A stretch of 64,000 nucleotides of DNA from Mangrovimicrobium sp033283265 (GCA_033283265.1 JAWMQN010000001.1:1116001-1180000), one strand, 5' to 3'. Shown: positions 1-8,878, counted from the first letter of the stretch. Numbers and translations are program-made. Notes: generated by a model from the letters alone, not told the origin.

Positions 1-2
1 TC

Positions 3-1157
3 GCCCAGGTCGACAACGCCCTTACCTGCGGTGAGGACATGCTCAAGTGCTTCGAGGAAGTCGAGTGGGAAGAGGATCGCGGTGTGCGCGAATTCATGGG
101 CGGCAAGTCCAAACGCACCGTCTACCACACTCCCCTCGGCGTGGTCGCTGCGATCACTCCCTGGAACGTGCCGCTGTACGTGAACATCGGCAAGGTCTAC
201 GGCGCCCTGCTCGCCGGCTGCACCGTGGTCCTGAAACCCGCTCCGGACACCCCGCTGATGGGTTCCTACATGGGTGAACTCGGCATCCAGGCCGGCCTGC
301 CCCCGGGCGTGCTCAACGTCGTCACCTCCAAGGACCCGGCAATGGCTGGCGAGATCCTGACCAGGGATCACCGCGTCGACGTAATTTCCTTCACCGGCTC
401 TACCCTGGTCGGCAAGCGCATCATGGAAAACGGCGCCGAATCGCTGAAGCGCCTGTTCCTGGAACTGGGCGGCAAGTCCGTGAACATCATCCTCGATGAC
501 GCCGAGGACTTCGCCATGAAGGTCATGACCGGCATGGCGGTATTCCACGCCGGCCAGGGCTGTGCCATGCCGACCCGCATGCTGGTGCCGAAGAGCCGCT
601 ACGAGGAAGCTGTCAGCGCGCTGGAAATGGCCTACGGCGGCTTCGCCAACATGTGGGGCGACTTCGACGCGCCGGACCAGGTCATGGGCCCAGTCATCTC
701 CAAGCGCCAGCACGAGCGCGTGATGAGCTACATCGAACTCGGCCAGCAGGAAGGCGCCCGCCTCCTCGCCGGCGGCAAGTCGCGCCCGGACAAGGGCAAC
801 GGCTTCTTCATCGAGCCGACCTGCTTCGTCGACTGCACCAACGACATGCGCATTGCCCGGGAAGAGATCTTTGGCCCGGTCCTCTGTGTAATTCCCTTCG
901 AGGATGACGAGGACGCGATCCGCATCGCCAACGACAGCGACTACGGTCTCGGCGGCGGCGTACACGGCTCTGTCGAGCGCGCGACGGCGATCGCCAAGCG
1001 CATCCACGCCGGCGCCCTCAGCGTCAACAGCGGCATGAGCATCACCGGCGACCTGCCCTTCGGCGGCTTCAAGCAAAGTGGTATGGGCCGCGAGTGGGGC
1101 CGTGAAGGTATCGAGGACTTCCTCGACACCAAGGTGATCGCTATCGGCGGTCAGTAA
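3..1157 (+). CDS. Aldehyde dehydrogenase, C-terminal part (5' end outside the window)
   Basis: This is an NAD(P)-dependent aldehyde dehydrogenase that oxidises an aldehyde to the carboxylic acid. The reading frame is open from base 3, so the N-terminus is cut by the window edge; the first in-frame ATG (39) is internal to the fold. The Rossmann-side signature AITPWNVPL, the NAD-contacting SFTGSTLVGK, the general-base glutamate in LELGGK and the catalytic cysteine in HAGQGC all occur in family order, followed by the EEIFGPVL and PFGGFKQSG motifs near the end. It points towards the KstD-like gene and is followed by a hairpin. The substrate cannot be read from sequence; the neighbours suggest an aldehyde from a degradation pathway. 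Family assignment is secure, specificity is unknown. Confidence 0.93.
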   Translation, partial: AQVDNALTCGEDMLKCFEEVEWEEDRGVREFMGGKSKRTVYHTPLGVVAAITPWNVPLYVNIGKVYGALLAGCTVVLKPAPDTPLMGSYMGELGIQAGLPPGVLNVVTSKDPAMAGEILTRDHRVDVISFTGSTLVGKRIMENGAESLKRLFLELGGKSVNIILDDAEDFAMKVMTGMAVFHAGQGCAMPTRMLVPKSRYEEAVSALEMAYGGFANMWGDFDAPDQVMGPVISKRQHERVMSYIELGQQEGARLLAGGKSRPDKGNGFFIEPTCFVDCTNDMRIAREEIFGPVLCVIPFEDDEDAIRIANDSDYGLGGGVHGSVERATAIAKRIHAGALSVNSGMSITGDLPFGGFKQSGMGREWGREGIEDFLDTKVIAIGGQ

Positions 1158-1171
1158 AACCTTCCATTGTG

Positions 1172-1199
1172 AAGTGCCTGGCTGACACGCCGGGCACTT
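1172..1199 (+). terminator. Stem-loop after the aldehyde dehydrogenase gene
   Basis: An 11-bp stem (AAGTGCCTGGC pairing with GCCGGGCACTT, one T-G pair) with a six-base loop sits 14 bases after the stop codon. Only a short T run follows, so termination may be partial. The next gene is convergent, which fits a terminator. Confidence 0.55.
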
Positions 1200-1311
1200 T
1201 GCTGGAACGCTTCACAAAGCTGCGTCGGGAAGAATGGTTTCCGGCGCACGCACCGGGTCAAGCCCGCCACCTGCGCCTACCGCAGGTTCCTGATCCAGGA
1301 CTGACGTCTTG

Positions 1312-2994
1312 TCAGCCTGAAAACTCTCCGGTCGCATGTCTTGCGGCGACATACCCGAACGTAAAGGCCGGTCCGACACTGCATCCCGCACCGGGATACA
1401 CACCGCCATTCATTGACGCGGCGCAGATACCCACGGCATAGAGCCCCGGAATCGCACTGCCATCCTCGCGCAGCACCCGCGCATACTCGTCGGTGACCAC
1501 GCCGCCGTAGGTGCCCACGTCGCCGGGATAGACCGGCACGGCGTAGAAGGGCCCCGCGTCAATGCGGCCCAGCGTGCCGTTGGGGCCGTGGGCGGGATCG
1601 CCGAGCCAGCGGTCGTAGGCGCGGGCGCCGCGGCCGAAGTCCTCGTCGCGGCCGGCGTCGACAAACGCGTTGAAGCGGGTCACCGTGGCCTGCAGGGTGA
1701 GCGGATCGATATCCAGCTTTCCGGCCAGTTCCTGCAGCGAATCGGCCTGCTTGAGAAAGCCCTCCTCCTGCCAGGACTCCGGTTTCGCGCTGCCGGGCAT
1801 GGTGCCGGCGATCATGTATTTCTGCATCACGCGGGTGTCGAAGATGGCCCAGCTGGGTACCGCCGGCACCGTCTCGTGGCGTTGCAGCATACCCTTGCAA
1901 TAGGCCATGTAGGAACCGCCCTCGTTCTGGTAGCGCTGGCCGGACTGGTCTACCAGGATGGCGTGCGGAGCCGCGGTGAGGCGCTGCGCCGGGCTCTTCA
2001 CCTCGTCGTTCTCCCAACCCGGCTGGAAGGTACTCTGGAAACCGACCATCTCGCCCATGTTGGCCAGCACCCCGCCGTGGCGCGCCATGGTCTCGATCAT
2101 TTCACCGGTATTGCCGCGGGAGGCGTTACTCCAGGCCACCTGGGTGTTGGGGATGTACTGCTCGCGCATGCGCGCGTTGTGGGAAAAGCCCCCGGCATTC
2201 ATGAGTACGCCCAGTTTGGCGCCGATGCGCCAGGGCTGGCCATCGCGGGTGGTGACAACGCCAGTGACGGCGCCGTCCTCCACGACCAGCTCACTCACCG
2301 GTGACTCGGTGCGGAATTCCACTCCGGCGCGCAGCGAGGCCTGCAACATCCGCCCCTGCAGCGCGGCCCCGGCGGTCACCAGCTTCTTGCCGGCGAGGCG
2401 GGCGAGGATGGCGCGCAGGCCGACCCGCAGCATGATCTTGCGCGCCTGCCAGGAGGTCTTGTAGTAGCCCACCAGCATCATCTCGTCCATGTAGGCGGGC
2501 AGCTCGGTAAAGCCCGGGAACAGCTTGTCGGACCACTCCCCCAACTCGCGGATATCGAACACTTCCGCGCGCACGGTGCGCCCCTGCTCCGAGCCTCCCG
2601 GCAGGTCGTCGTAGTAATCGGGCCAGTATTTCGCCCGGCCCAGGCGAATGCCCTGGCTGACCAGGAACTCGAGCATGCGCGGCGCCTCGGCGACGTACAT
2701 CGCGCGCCGCTCCGGCGTGGCGGCGGGGGAATCGGGCTGATTGCCGGTGGTGGCTTCGAGATAGGCCAGGGCCTGTTGCGGACTGTCCGGCACACCGTCC
2801 CGGGCCATGAAGCAGTTGTTGGGAATCCACATGACGCCGCCGGAGCGGCCGGTGGTGCCGCCGATGATCGGCAGCTTTTCGAGGATCAATACCCGCTTGC
2901 CCACGGAGCGCAGGTAGAGCGCTGCACTCATGGAGCCGCCGCCGCTGCCGACGACGACAAAGTCAAAAGTTTCATCAAAGGCTTCCACGGACAC
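1312..2994 (-). CDS. FAD-dependent dehydrogenase, 3-ketosteroid-dehydrogenase-like
   Basis: A 560-residue flavoprotein of the fumarate reductase/KstD superfamily. The N-terminus carries the dinucleotide-binding pattern VVVGSGGGSMSAAL (about residues 13-26), then EKLPIIGGTTGRSGG and WIPNN, which are typical of ketosteroid 1-dehydrogenases and their relatives. Near the C-terminus GVYPGAGCSVGPAF is the usual second FAD contact. The family introduces double bonds into ring ketones or reduces enoate-type substrates using bound FAD. The gene starts at GTG; a second GTG two codons later (2988) is better spaced from AGGAG and may be the true start. It is divergent from the VOC gene. Ring-ketone or steroid-like substrates are an inference from the family and neighbours. 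Confidence 0.85.
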   Translation of the reverse strand: MSVEAFDETFDFVVVGSGGGSMSAALYLRSVGKRVLILEKLPIIGGTTGRSGGVMWIPNNCFMARDGVPDSPQQALAYLEATTGNQPDSPAATPERRAMYVAEAPRMLEFLVSQGIRLGRAKYWPDYYDDLPGGSEQGRTVRAEVFDIRELGEWSDKLFPGFTELPAYMDEMMLVGYYKTSWQARKIMLRVGLRAILARLAGKKLVTAGAALQGRMLQASLRAGVEFRTESPVSELVVEDGAVTGVVTTRDGQPWRIGAKLGVLMNAGGFSHNARMREQYIPNTQVAWSNASRGNTGEMIETMARHGGVLANMGEMVGFQSTFQPGWENDEVKSPAQRLTAAPHAILVDQSGQRYQNEGGSYMAYCKGMLQRHETVPAVPSWAIFDTRVMQKYMIAGTMPGSAKPESWQEEGFLKQADSLQELAGKLDIDPLTLQATVTRFNAFVDAGRDEDFGRGARAYDRWLGDPAHGPNGTLGRIDAGPFYAVPVYPGDVGTYGGVVTDEYARVLREDGSAIPGLYAVGICAASMNGGVYPGAGCSVGPAFTFGYVAARHATGEFSG

Positions 2995-3133
2995 TCCTGG
3001 CTGCTGAATTTTTGCTTATCGTGGCAGGAATGGTACACCAGTGTCGCAGCGGAAAACTCCTCTTGCAGGCGCAATCCGCGCCTCAGTAGATTACGATACG
3101 TTTAGAACAATAATGCTCAGGAGACGTGTAGCG

Positions 3134-3613
3134 ATGTTTTTCAGCGGTCAATTCCAGCACGGTTACGTGACCCGCAACCTGGAAGCGGCGGTGGAGCGTG
3201 TCGGCGGGCAACTGGGAATCAGTCAGTTTGATTTCGACGCCGTGGACATCCCGGTAAGAACTCCCGCCGGCAACGGCAATGCAAGGTTCAGGGTGGCACT
3301 CGGCTGGGCCGACCAGCGCCACATCGAACTGATCGAGCCGCAGTCGGGGCTGGTATCGCTGTATGCGGACTGGCTGCCCGCTGACGATTCGCTGCGCTTC
3401 CACCACCTCGGCATGCGCTGCGCTGATCTCGAGCAGGTGCGCAGGGATGCCGCCAGTCGCGGCTGGCAGGTCGCAGTGGAGGGCAGCGTGCCGGGCATCG
3501 ACTTTCTCTACGTGGACGCCACCCCCACCCTCGGCCACTACCTGGAGTTCATCTGCGGCACAGCCGAAGCCTGGCAGGGCATGCGCTGGCCGCAGGGACT
3601 CGCGTTCAGCTGA
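3134..3613 (+). CDS. VOC-family (glyoxalase/dioxygenase fold) protein
   Basis: A 159-residue protein of the vicinal-oxygen-chelate superfamily. An opening HGYVTRNLEAAVERV segment leads the first beta-alpha-beta unit, and HHLGMRC, followed by DATPTLGHYLEF, supplies the second metal-ligand-like His and Glu. I place the start at ATG 3134 because AGGAG lies 11 bases upstream and the protein then begins at the first VOC strand; the frame stays open to 3041. The 3' end overlaps the convergent SnoaL-like gene by 8 bases. VOC proteins include isomerases, epimerases and ring-cleaving dioxygenases; the reaction here cannot be assigned. Confidence 0.82.
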   Translation: MFFSGQFQHGYVTRNLEAAVERVGGQLGISQFDFDAVDIPVRTPAGNGNARFRVALGWADQRHIELIEPQSGLVSLYADWLPADDSLRFHHLGMRCADLEQVRRDAASRGWQVAVEGSVPGIDFLYVDATPTLGHYLEFICGTAEAWQGMRWPQGLAFS

Positions 3614-4118
3614 GTAAAGCCCGCACCGTATCCAGGCGCCCCGCGGCGGCTTCGACGGCGGGCGAGAAGAGCTCCGGAATGCCGGTCTCCGGGCCGGTGG
3701 CCAGCACCGCCGGATTGCCTTTGACCCAGATAGAGCGACACACCCGGTTGCTGATCAGCCAGTCCTCGCCGTGGCGCACCAGGGTGTCGTCGTACCAGCC
3801 ACCGGACTCGAACATCTCGTCGCCCTGGCCGATGTCGCGGATAAACCGCCCGAGCACGTAGCTGAAGCAATGGGCCCGGTCGCCGTCGACCGCCACAGTG
3901 TGGTTGGTGGTGATGTGCTGGGTAGCCTTGAAGGGCGAGTGAATTGCCGCAAAGGCCTCGCACAGGGGTCCCAGGCCACTCCACACGGCACCGCCGCCGA
4001 AATCGATGCTGATGTCCGGGGTGAACACCCGCTCGAAGAGTGCCCACTGCAGGGTGTCGACTGCTGTCGCGTAAAGATTGGTGGTGTGCACAACGGCCAT
4101 GCGGTCATCGCTGGGCAT
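3606..4118 (-). CDS. SnoaL-like / NTF2-fold protein
   Basis: A 170-residue protein with the SnoaL-like cone fold. Indications are the N-terminal helix with TLQWALFERVF, the strand TPDISIDFGGGAVW, the central TTNHTVAVDGD and the C-terminal ESGGWYDDTLVRHGEDWLI. Relatives include ketosteroid isomerase, scytalone dehydratase and bile-acid 7-alpha-dehydratase, so a dehydratase or isomerase role in a ring-compound pathway is possible but not demonstrated. GGAGA precedes the ATG at a normal distance. It lies 27 bases after the TetR gene on the same strand, so the two are probably co-transcribed. Confidence 0.8.
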   Translation of the reverse strand: MPSDDRMAVVHTTNLYATAVDTLQWALFERVFTPDISIDFGGGAVWSGLGPLCEAFAAIHSPFKATQHITTNHTVAVDGDRAHCFSYVLGRFIRDIGQGDEMFESGGWYDDTLVRHGEDWLISNRVCRSIWVKGNPAVLATGPETGIPELFSPAVEAAAGRLDTVRALLS

Positions 4119-4145
4119 GTTTGGATCTCCTGTGTTTCGATTGAT

Positions 4146-4817
4146 TTATTGTTGGTGTTTGGGCGGCAGCTCCGGCGCGAAGCCGAAGGCCGCAAGTTCG
4201 GCCAGTTGCCTGGCCTGTTCCTCCAGTGGCGTTTCCTCCCCGGAAAAGGCCCGGTCCATGGCCACGGCGAAAAACATCCCGAAGGCGGCGAGGGAAAAGA
4301 ACTCCGGCTTGACCCCCGGCTTGACCACGTCGCGCATCGCGTCCGCACGTCTGTGGAACAGCGGCGCGATCTGCTCGCGGTAGAGTTCCCGCCCCAACTC
4401 CGGATCGGCGAACAGCGCGGAAATCAGCAGTGGATAGACCTCCACCATGTTTTCCAGGTGCCGCTGGCAGGAGGCCTCGGTCAGTGCCAGCAATTCCTCC
4501 TCCGTGGTGGCACTGCGATAGGTGCCGGCGCGCTCGTGCATGCCCTGCATCGCTTCCACCAGCGGCGCGACGACCGCCTCGCTGAACAATGCCTCCTTGG
4601 ATTCGAAATGCCCGTACAGCGTGGCCTGGTTGACCCCCGCCTCCTTTGCCAGATCGCGGGTGCGCGCGCCCTGCAGCGAAGTGCGACTGAAGACCCGCCG
4701 CGCCGCTTCGAGAATCAGGCGCCGGCGCTCCTCGGCCGGCAGGTAGGCCCGGCGCGGACGCTCGTCTTCCCGGCGCGCATCCGCCAGTTTTTTCACAGTT
4801 GAATCCTTGTCAGTCAC
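4146..4817 (-). CDS. TetR-family transcriptional regulator
   Basis: A 223-residue repressor-type protein. The N-terminal helix-turn-helix is clear at about residues 28-75: AARRVFSRTSLQGARTRDLA, then AGVNQATLYGHFESKEALF, the classical TetR recognition helix. The C-terminal half is the helical ligand-binding and dimerisation domain. The start is GTG, with AGGAGG about nine bases upstream. The gene is divergent from the LuxE-like/LuxC-like pair and shares its promoter region, where a palindromic sequence is present, so it probably represses that operon and itself until an acyl or ring-type ligand binds. The ligand is unknown. Confidence 0.92.
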   Translation of the reverse strand: MTDKDSTVKKLADARREDERPRRAYLPAEERRRLILEAARRVFSRTSLQGARTRDLAKEAGVNQATLYGHFESKEALFSEAVVAPLVEAMQGMHERAGTYRSATTEEELLALTEASCQRHLENMVEVYPLLISALFADPELGRELYREQIAPLFHRRADAMRDVVKPGVKPEFFSLAAFGMFFAVAMDRAFSGEETPLEEQARQLAELAAFGFAPELPPKHQQ

Positions 4818-4863
4818 CGCGGCCTGCCTCCTGCGTTTCGAGATGCCAACAGTGCCACAGTCC

Positions 4864-4902
4864 CGGGCAAAACAAAACTAACCACTTGGTTGATTTTGCC
4901 CG
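4864..4902. promoter_or_regulatory. Probable TetR operator in the divergent promoter
   Basis: The region between the TetR gene and the LuxE-like gene holds an inner palindrome AACCA-CT-TGGTT (4880-4891) and outer arms CGGGCAAAA (4864-4872) and TTTTGCCCG (4894-4902). The two repeats are not perfectly concentric. Size and position fit a TetR dimer site. Confidence 0.6.
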
Positions 4903-4977
4903 ACAGCTTGACTAAGCTCTACCCCGCTGACCCGGAAACAGACCATAACAACCCAGAATCCGCCGGAGGTAATCACC

Positions 4978-6426
4978 GTGCCAAGCAGCCCCCAGTACGC
5001 CACAGGTGCCGACATCGAACGTCAGGCCGAACAGTGGATGAACGACCCCTACAGCTATTTCCAGTGTTCCACCACCCTGATTCACTCCACGCCCCGGGAG
5101 GAGTTCGAGGCGGTGCAACTGGCCGCGATCAACCTGCGCCTGGCCCAGCGCCGGGAGCAGATTCCGGTCCTCGACAAGCTGGCGACAGCCCAGGGCATCA
5201 ACCGTGTCGACAGCCTCGACGCCGCGGCCGCCCTGCTCTTCGAGCACAATGTCTACAAGTCCTACCCGGTGACCCTGCTGGCGCGGCAGCGCTTTGACCA
5301 GCTGACCAGGTGGCTCGACCGGCTCACGCCCTACGACCTTTCCGCCATCGACGTCAGCGACTGTAACTCCATTGACGGCTGGCTGACCCGCCTGCGCGAC
5401 GAGACGCCGCTGGATGCGGCCACCTCCTCGGGTACCAGCGGCACCCTCTCGGTGTTCCCCAAGAGCAAGCGCGACTACGGTTTCTCGGCGCGTGCCCTGC
5501 GCGTGCAACTGGTGCAGAACTTCGGCTCCGCCCCCGGGGAGGACAACCTGCAGGAAAAACTGCACGTAATGACCCCGATGTACCGCGACGGCCACAGCTC
5601 CGCCGGCGGTTTCGCCAAGTATCTCGGCGTCGAGTTCTGCCAGGGCGACGAGAGCTACCTGCACACCGCCTTCTCGCACAAGATCAGCAGCGACCTGATG
5701 TGGCTGGCCGGGCGCCTGCGCCAGGCCCAGGCCCGCGGCGACATGTCGCGGCTGGACGTGCCGGAAAACCTGCTGGCGCGGCGCGACGAACTGGAGGCCA
5801 TGCAGCGGGAGGCGCCGGCGCGGCAGGCGGCTTTCATCCAGGAGATGGTGGAGCAGCTCAAGGGGCAGAAGGTCTTCGCCATGGGCACCACGCCGATGTT
5901 CTACCAGATCGCCCAGGCCGGCCTGGACGCCGGTGTCAGCTATGTCTTCTCGCCGGATTCCATGGTCATGGGCGGCGGCGGCGCCAAGGGAATGGTGCTG
6001 CCCGACAACGTCAACGAGGTCATCCTCGAGTTCTTCGGCGCCAGCAAGATGTGCGCGAGTTACGGCATGACCGAGCTCAACACCTTCTTCGTCTCCTGCG
6101 AGCAGGGCCACTACCACTTCACGCCCTGGGTCACACCCTTCGTGCTCGACCGCGACAGCGGCCAGCCCCTGCCGCGCAAGGGCGTACAGACCGGCCGCGC
6201 GGCCTTCTTCGACATGACCCACGACGGCACCTGGGGCGGCATCGTCACCGGCGACAAGATCACCATGGACTGGGATACGCCCTGCCCCTGCGGCCGCAGC
6301 ACCCACTACATCAAGGGCGCGGTGTCGCGCTTCTCCGACGAGGGCGGTGACGACAAGATCACCTGCGCCTCCACACCCGACGCCCAGGCGGAAGCCCTCG
6401 ACTTCCTCGTTTCACTGGACATCTGA
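4978..6426 (+). CDS. LuxE-like acyl-protein synthetase (PaaK-type adenylate-forming enzyme)
   Basis: A 482-residue adenylate-forming enzyme related to LuxE and phenylacetate-CoA ligases. The phosphate-binding loop is TSSGTSGTLSVFPKS (about residues 149-163); ASYGMTELNTF is the aromatic/acid AMP-binding motif; CPCGRSTHYIKG lies near the end. LuxE activates a carboxylate as acyl-AMP, takes the acyl group on a cysteine and passes it to the reductase LuxC. This protein is about 110 residues longer than classical LuxE. The start is GTG with GGAGG 8 bases upstream. The LuxC-like gene follows after 22 bases, so both are co-transcribed. The acid substrate is unknown; PaaK-like CoA ligation is the alternative. 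Confidence 0.82.
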   Translation: MPSSPQYATGADIERQAEQWMNDPYSYFQCSTTLIHSTPREEFEAVQLAAINLRLAQRREQIPVLDKLATAQGINRVDSLDAAAALLFEHNVYKSYPVTLLARQRFDQLTRWLDRLTPYDLSAIDVSDCNSIDGWLTRLRDETPLDAATSSGTSGTLSVFPKSKRDYGFSARALRVQLVQNFGSAPGEDNLQEKLHVMTPMYRDGHSSAGGFAKYLGVEFCQGDESYLHTAFSHKISSDLMWLAGRLRQAQARGDMSRLDVPENLLARRDELEAMQREAPARQAAFIQEMVEQLKGQKVFAMGTTPMFYQIAQAGLDAGVSYVFSPDSMVMGGGGAKGMVLPDNVNEVILEFFGASKMCASYGMTELNTFFVSCEQGHYHFTPWVTPFVLDRDSGQPLPRKGVQTGRAAFFDMTHDGTWGGIVTGDKITMDWDTPCPCGRSTHYIKGAVSRFSDEGGDDKITCASTPDAQAEALDFLVSLDI

Positions 6427-6448
6427 GCACCCGCAGGAGAGACCGATA

Positions 6449-7924
6449 ATGAGCGAACAATTCATCTCCCCCGCCGTCATCCGCGGCGAGGTCATCGAGA
6501 GCAACCTGGTCGAGTTCGGCGGCCGCGGCGGCGACGTCAGCTTTCTCGCCCCGGACCCCACACTGCTGGTGGACCGGCTGCCCCTGTCCAGCCCCGGCGC
6601 GATGGCGGATCTCTACGAGCTGAGTTTCGAGGACATCCTCGACTTCCTGCAGGAACTGGGCGACAAGCTGAATTTCGGCACCAACCCCCACGTCCAGCAG
6701 GCCTTCGAGCAGAGCCTGCTGACCGCCCCCACCACCGAACCGATCATGCGCGGCTTCTATCTCAACATGCCGGCGATGTTCGACCGCGAGCGCATCCGCC
6801 GCTGGTGCAACCTGAGCATTCCCATCGAGTATCTCGAGGGCTGGGTGGAGCAGCAGGTCGAGCAAACCAAGGTGGGTATTCGCGCCTACGGCTCGCGGGC
6901 CCTGCACATCATTGCCGGCAACGGCCCGGTGCTCGGCGCGCTGACCCTGATCCGCGGCGCGGTCACCCGCAGCGACACGATCATCAAGGTGCCCTCCAAC
7001 GACCCCTTCACCACCGCCGCGATCGCCCGCACCATGTGCGAGTTCGCCCCTGACCACCCGATCACCAAACACCTCGCCGTGGCCTACTGGCGCGGTGGCG
7101 ACGAGGCGCTGGAGAAGAAGATCTACCAGCCCCACAACATCGAGAAGATCGTCGCCTGGGGCGGCTTCGCCTCGGTCAAGCACGTGAGCAAGTACATCCA
7201 GCCCGGGCTGGAGCTGATTTCCCTCGATCCAAAAAACAGCGCCAGCATAGTCGGTGAGGAAGCGCTGGCCTCGCCGGAGATGACCGCCGAGGCCGCCCGC
7301 CGCATCGCCGCCGACGTCGGCGCGGTGAACCAGACCGCCTGCTCCAGCTGCCGCGTGGTCTACGTGATGTGCGGCACCGATGACGATGGCATCGCCGCGC
7401 TGAAAACCCTCGGCGAACAGGTCTACGAACAGATGCTGGCGCTACCGGAGGATTTCAGCACCGTGCCCAAGTCCTTCGACCCGGAGCTGAAATCGCACAT
7501 CGACGGCCTGCGCCTGATGGACGACTGGTACGACATCATCGGCGGCGAGCGCGGCGAAGGTGCGGTGATCGTCTCGCACATGCCGGAAGCGGTGGATTTT
7601 CGCGACTACCTCGCCGACCGCACGGTGAACCTGGTGCCGGTGGATACGCTGGAGGAAGTACTCGGCGCCGTCGACGCCTACACCCAGACCGTCGGCGTGT
7701 TCCCGGACTCACTGATGGAACAGGTGCGCCACCCCGCCGCACTCTACGGCGGCCAGCGCTTCGTCTCGCTGGGCTACGCCTTCAACGGCCCCGGGCTGGT
7801 CGGCCCCCAGGACGGTATCGAGCCGCTGCGCCGCATGTGCAAGTGGATCGTCACCGAGCAACCGCTGCCGGCGCTGAAACCGGTGTGGGAACGCAAGGCG
7901 GGAGAGACCTCGCTGGTTGCGTGA
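6449..7924 (+). CDS. LuxC-like acyl-CoA/acyl-protein reductase
   Basis: A 491-residue member of the LuxC family, which is related to aldehyde dehydrogenases and reduces a cysteine-bound acyl group with NADPH to the aldehyde. The nucleotide-binding region contains IIAGNGPVLGAL, followed by IIKVPSNDPF; NQTACSSCRVVYV carries the catalytic cysteine. I chose ATG 6449, preceded by AGGAGA, rather than the upstream in-frame codon inside the previous gene. The upstream partner is the LuxE-like enzyme, so the pair forms a carboxylic acid reductase module. No luxA, luxB or luxD lies in the window. A perfect hairpin follows the gene. Confidence 0.88.
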   Translation: MSEQFISPAVIRGEVIESNLVEFGGRGGDVSFLAPDPTLLVDRLPLSSPGAMADLYELSFEDILDFLQELGDKLNFGTNPHVQQAFEQSLLTAPTTEPIMRGFYLNMPAMFDRERIRRWCNLSIPIEYLEGWVEQQVEQTKVGIRAYGSRALHIIAGNGPVLGALTLIRGAVTRSDTIIKVPSNDPFTTAAIARTMCEFAPDHPITKHLAVAYWRGGDEALEKKIYQPHNIEKIVAWGGFASVKHVSKYIQPGLELISLDPKNSASIVGEEALASPEMTAEAARRIAADVGAVNQTACSSCRVVYVMCGTDDDGIAALKTLGEQVYEQMLALPEDFSTVPKSFDPELKSHIDGLRLMDDWYDIIGGERGEGAVIVSHMPEAVDFRDYLADRTVNLVPVDTLEEVLGAVDAYTQTVGVFPDSLMEQVRHPAALYGGQRFVSLGYAFNGPGLVGPQDGIEPLRRMCKWIVTEQPLPALKPVWERKAGETSLVA

Positions 7925-7946
7925 GGATGAAGAAAAAGGGGCCACG

Positions 7947-7982
7947 AAAAAGGGCTCAGAGTCACGACTCTGAGCCCTTTTT
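7947..7982. terminator. Strong bidirectional terminator
   Basis: Two 17-base arms reading AAAAAGGGCTCAGAGTC and its complement are separated by two bases. The A and T runs at the ends make it functional on both strands, between the convergent LuxC-like and Smr genes. A weaker outer pairing (GGGGCCA upstream with TGGCCCC downstream) nests around it. Confidence 0.9.
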
Positions 7983-8008
7983 CGGAGTCTTTGACCCTGG
8001 CCCCTCTT

Positions 8009-8620
8009 TTAACTGTCGTAGGACACCCGCCCCTTGGCGAATTGCTCCCGGGTCTGTTGTTTCTTCTCGTCACTCTTGCGCAGCAGGATATACACGGCAC
8101 CCGTCCCTCCGTGGTGGGGCTGGGCGCTATGGAATGCCTGCACGGCCGTCAGCTCAGGTAACCACTGATTCACACAGCCCTTGAGGATCGAGCTGCGCTC
8201 GCGGTCGGCGCGACTCTCGCCCTTGCCGTGGATGATCATCACACTGCGCAAGCCGAGGCGGAAACAGTCGTCGATGAAGCTGTAGAGTTCCTTGCGTGCC
8301 ACCGCCACGGTCATGCGGTGCAGGTCGAGGCGCGCCTCGTAGGGATAGCGCCCCTGGCGCAAGCGGCGGTAAACCCCGTTCTGCACCCCCGGGCGCTTGT
8401 AGTCGAGGACGTACCACGGATCGAGCGGCTCGATCTCACGCACCTCGTCGCTCAGGGGGTTGCCGTCGCCTGCAGTCTCACGCAGCGCGGCCTCGCGGCG
8501 CTGGCTGAGCGAGCTGTCGCGCTCGCGCTGGCGGCTGTCGAGCCGCACCCGCTGCTCCCGCTTGAGCGGCGCCACGTCGGCCATCGCCTCCTGGAACAGG
8601 CTGTCGTCTTCGTCATTCAC
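8009..8620 (-). CDS. Smr-domain DNA endonuclease (SmrA/YdaL type)
   Basis: A 203-residue protein whose C-terminal half is an Smr domain: LDLHRMTVAVARKELYSFI, then SVMIIHGKGE and a final segment with HGGTGAVYILLRK. The LDLHxM and HGKG motifs are the family hallmarks. SmrA proteins nick DNA and are linked to repair or mismatch-type processing; the biological role is only partly known. The N-terminal part is charged and probably disordered. I chose the GTG at 8620 because GGAGG lies 10 bases upstream and the protein then matches the usual family size; the frame runs further upstream without family similarity. The starts of this gene and the divergent CWC gene are only 39 bases apart. Confidence 0.85.
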   Translation of the reverse strand: MNDEDDSLFQEAMADVAPLKREQRVRLDSRQRERDSSLSQRREAALRETAGDGNPLSDEVREIEPLDPWYVLDYKRPGVQNGVYRRLRQGRYPYEARLDLHRMTVAVARKELYSFIDDCFRLGLRSVMIIHGKGESRADRERSSILKGCVNQWLPELTAVQAFHSAQPHHGGTGAVYILLRKSDEKKQQTREQFAKGRVSYDS

Positions 8621-8659
8621 GGGTGTACATCCTCCGGCTGCGCTATTATACGCAATGCT

Positions 8660-8878
8660 ATGAGTGACAAGCAGAAAAACAGTTCCAGGGCCTCCGCCGA
8701 GCGCTGCCCCCTGTGTGCCGCAGAAAATCTCTGCGCCATCGCTGCCGGTGCGCCCGCCGAGTCCTGCTGGTGCTTTGCCAACCCGGTCAGCCCCGAGGCC
8801 CTCGCCGCGCTGCCGGAAAGCGAACGCATGCAGCGCTGTATCTGCCCGGATTGCGCCGGAATAACCGAAGGATTGTGA
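8660..8878 (+). CDS. Small cysteine-rich CWC-type protein
   Basis: A 72-residue protein with CPLC, CWCF and CICPDC motifs, matching the cysteine-rich CWC family found next to cysZ-like or tRNA-modification genes in gammaproteobacteria. The cysteine pairs suggest metal binding. The ATG at 8660 follows TATTATACG closely and has no clear ribosome site, so the mRNA may be nearly leaderless. CysZ starts two bases after the stop codon. The function is unknown. Confidence 0.75.
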   Translation: MSDKQKNSSRASAERCPLCAAENLCAIAAGAPAESCWCFANPVSPEALAALPESERMQRCICPDCAGITEGL

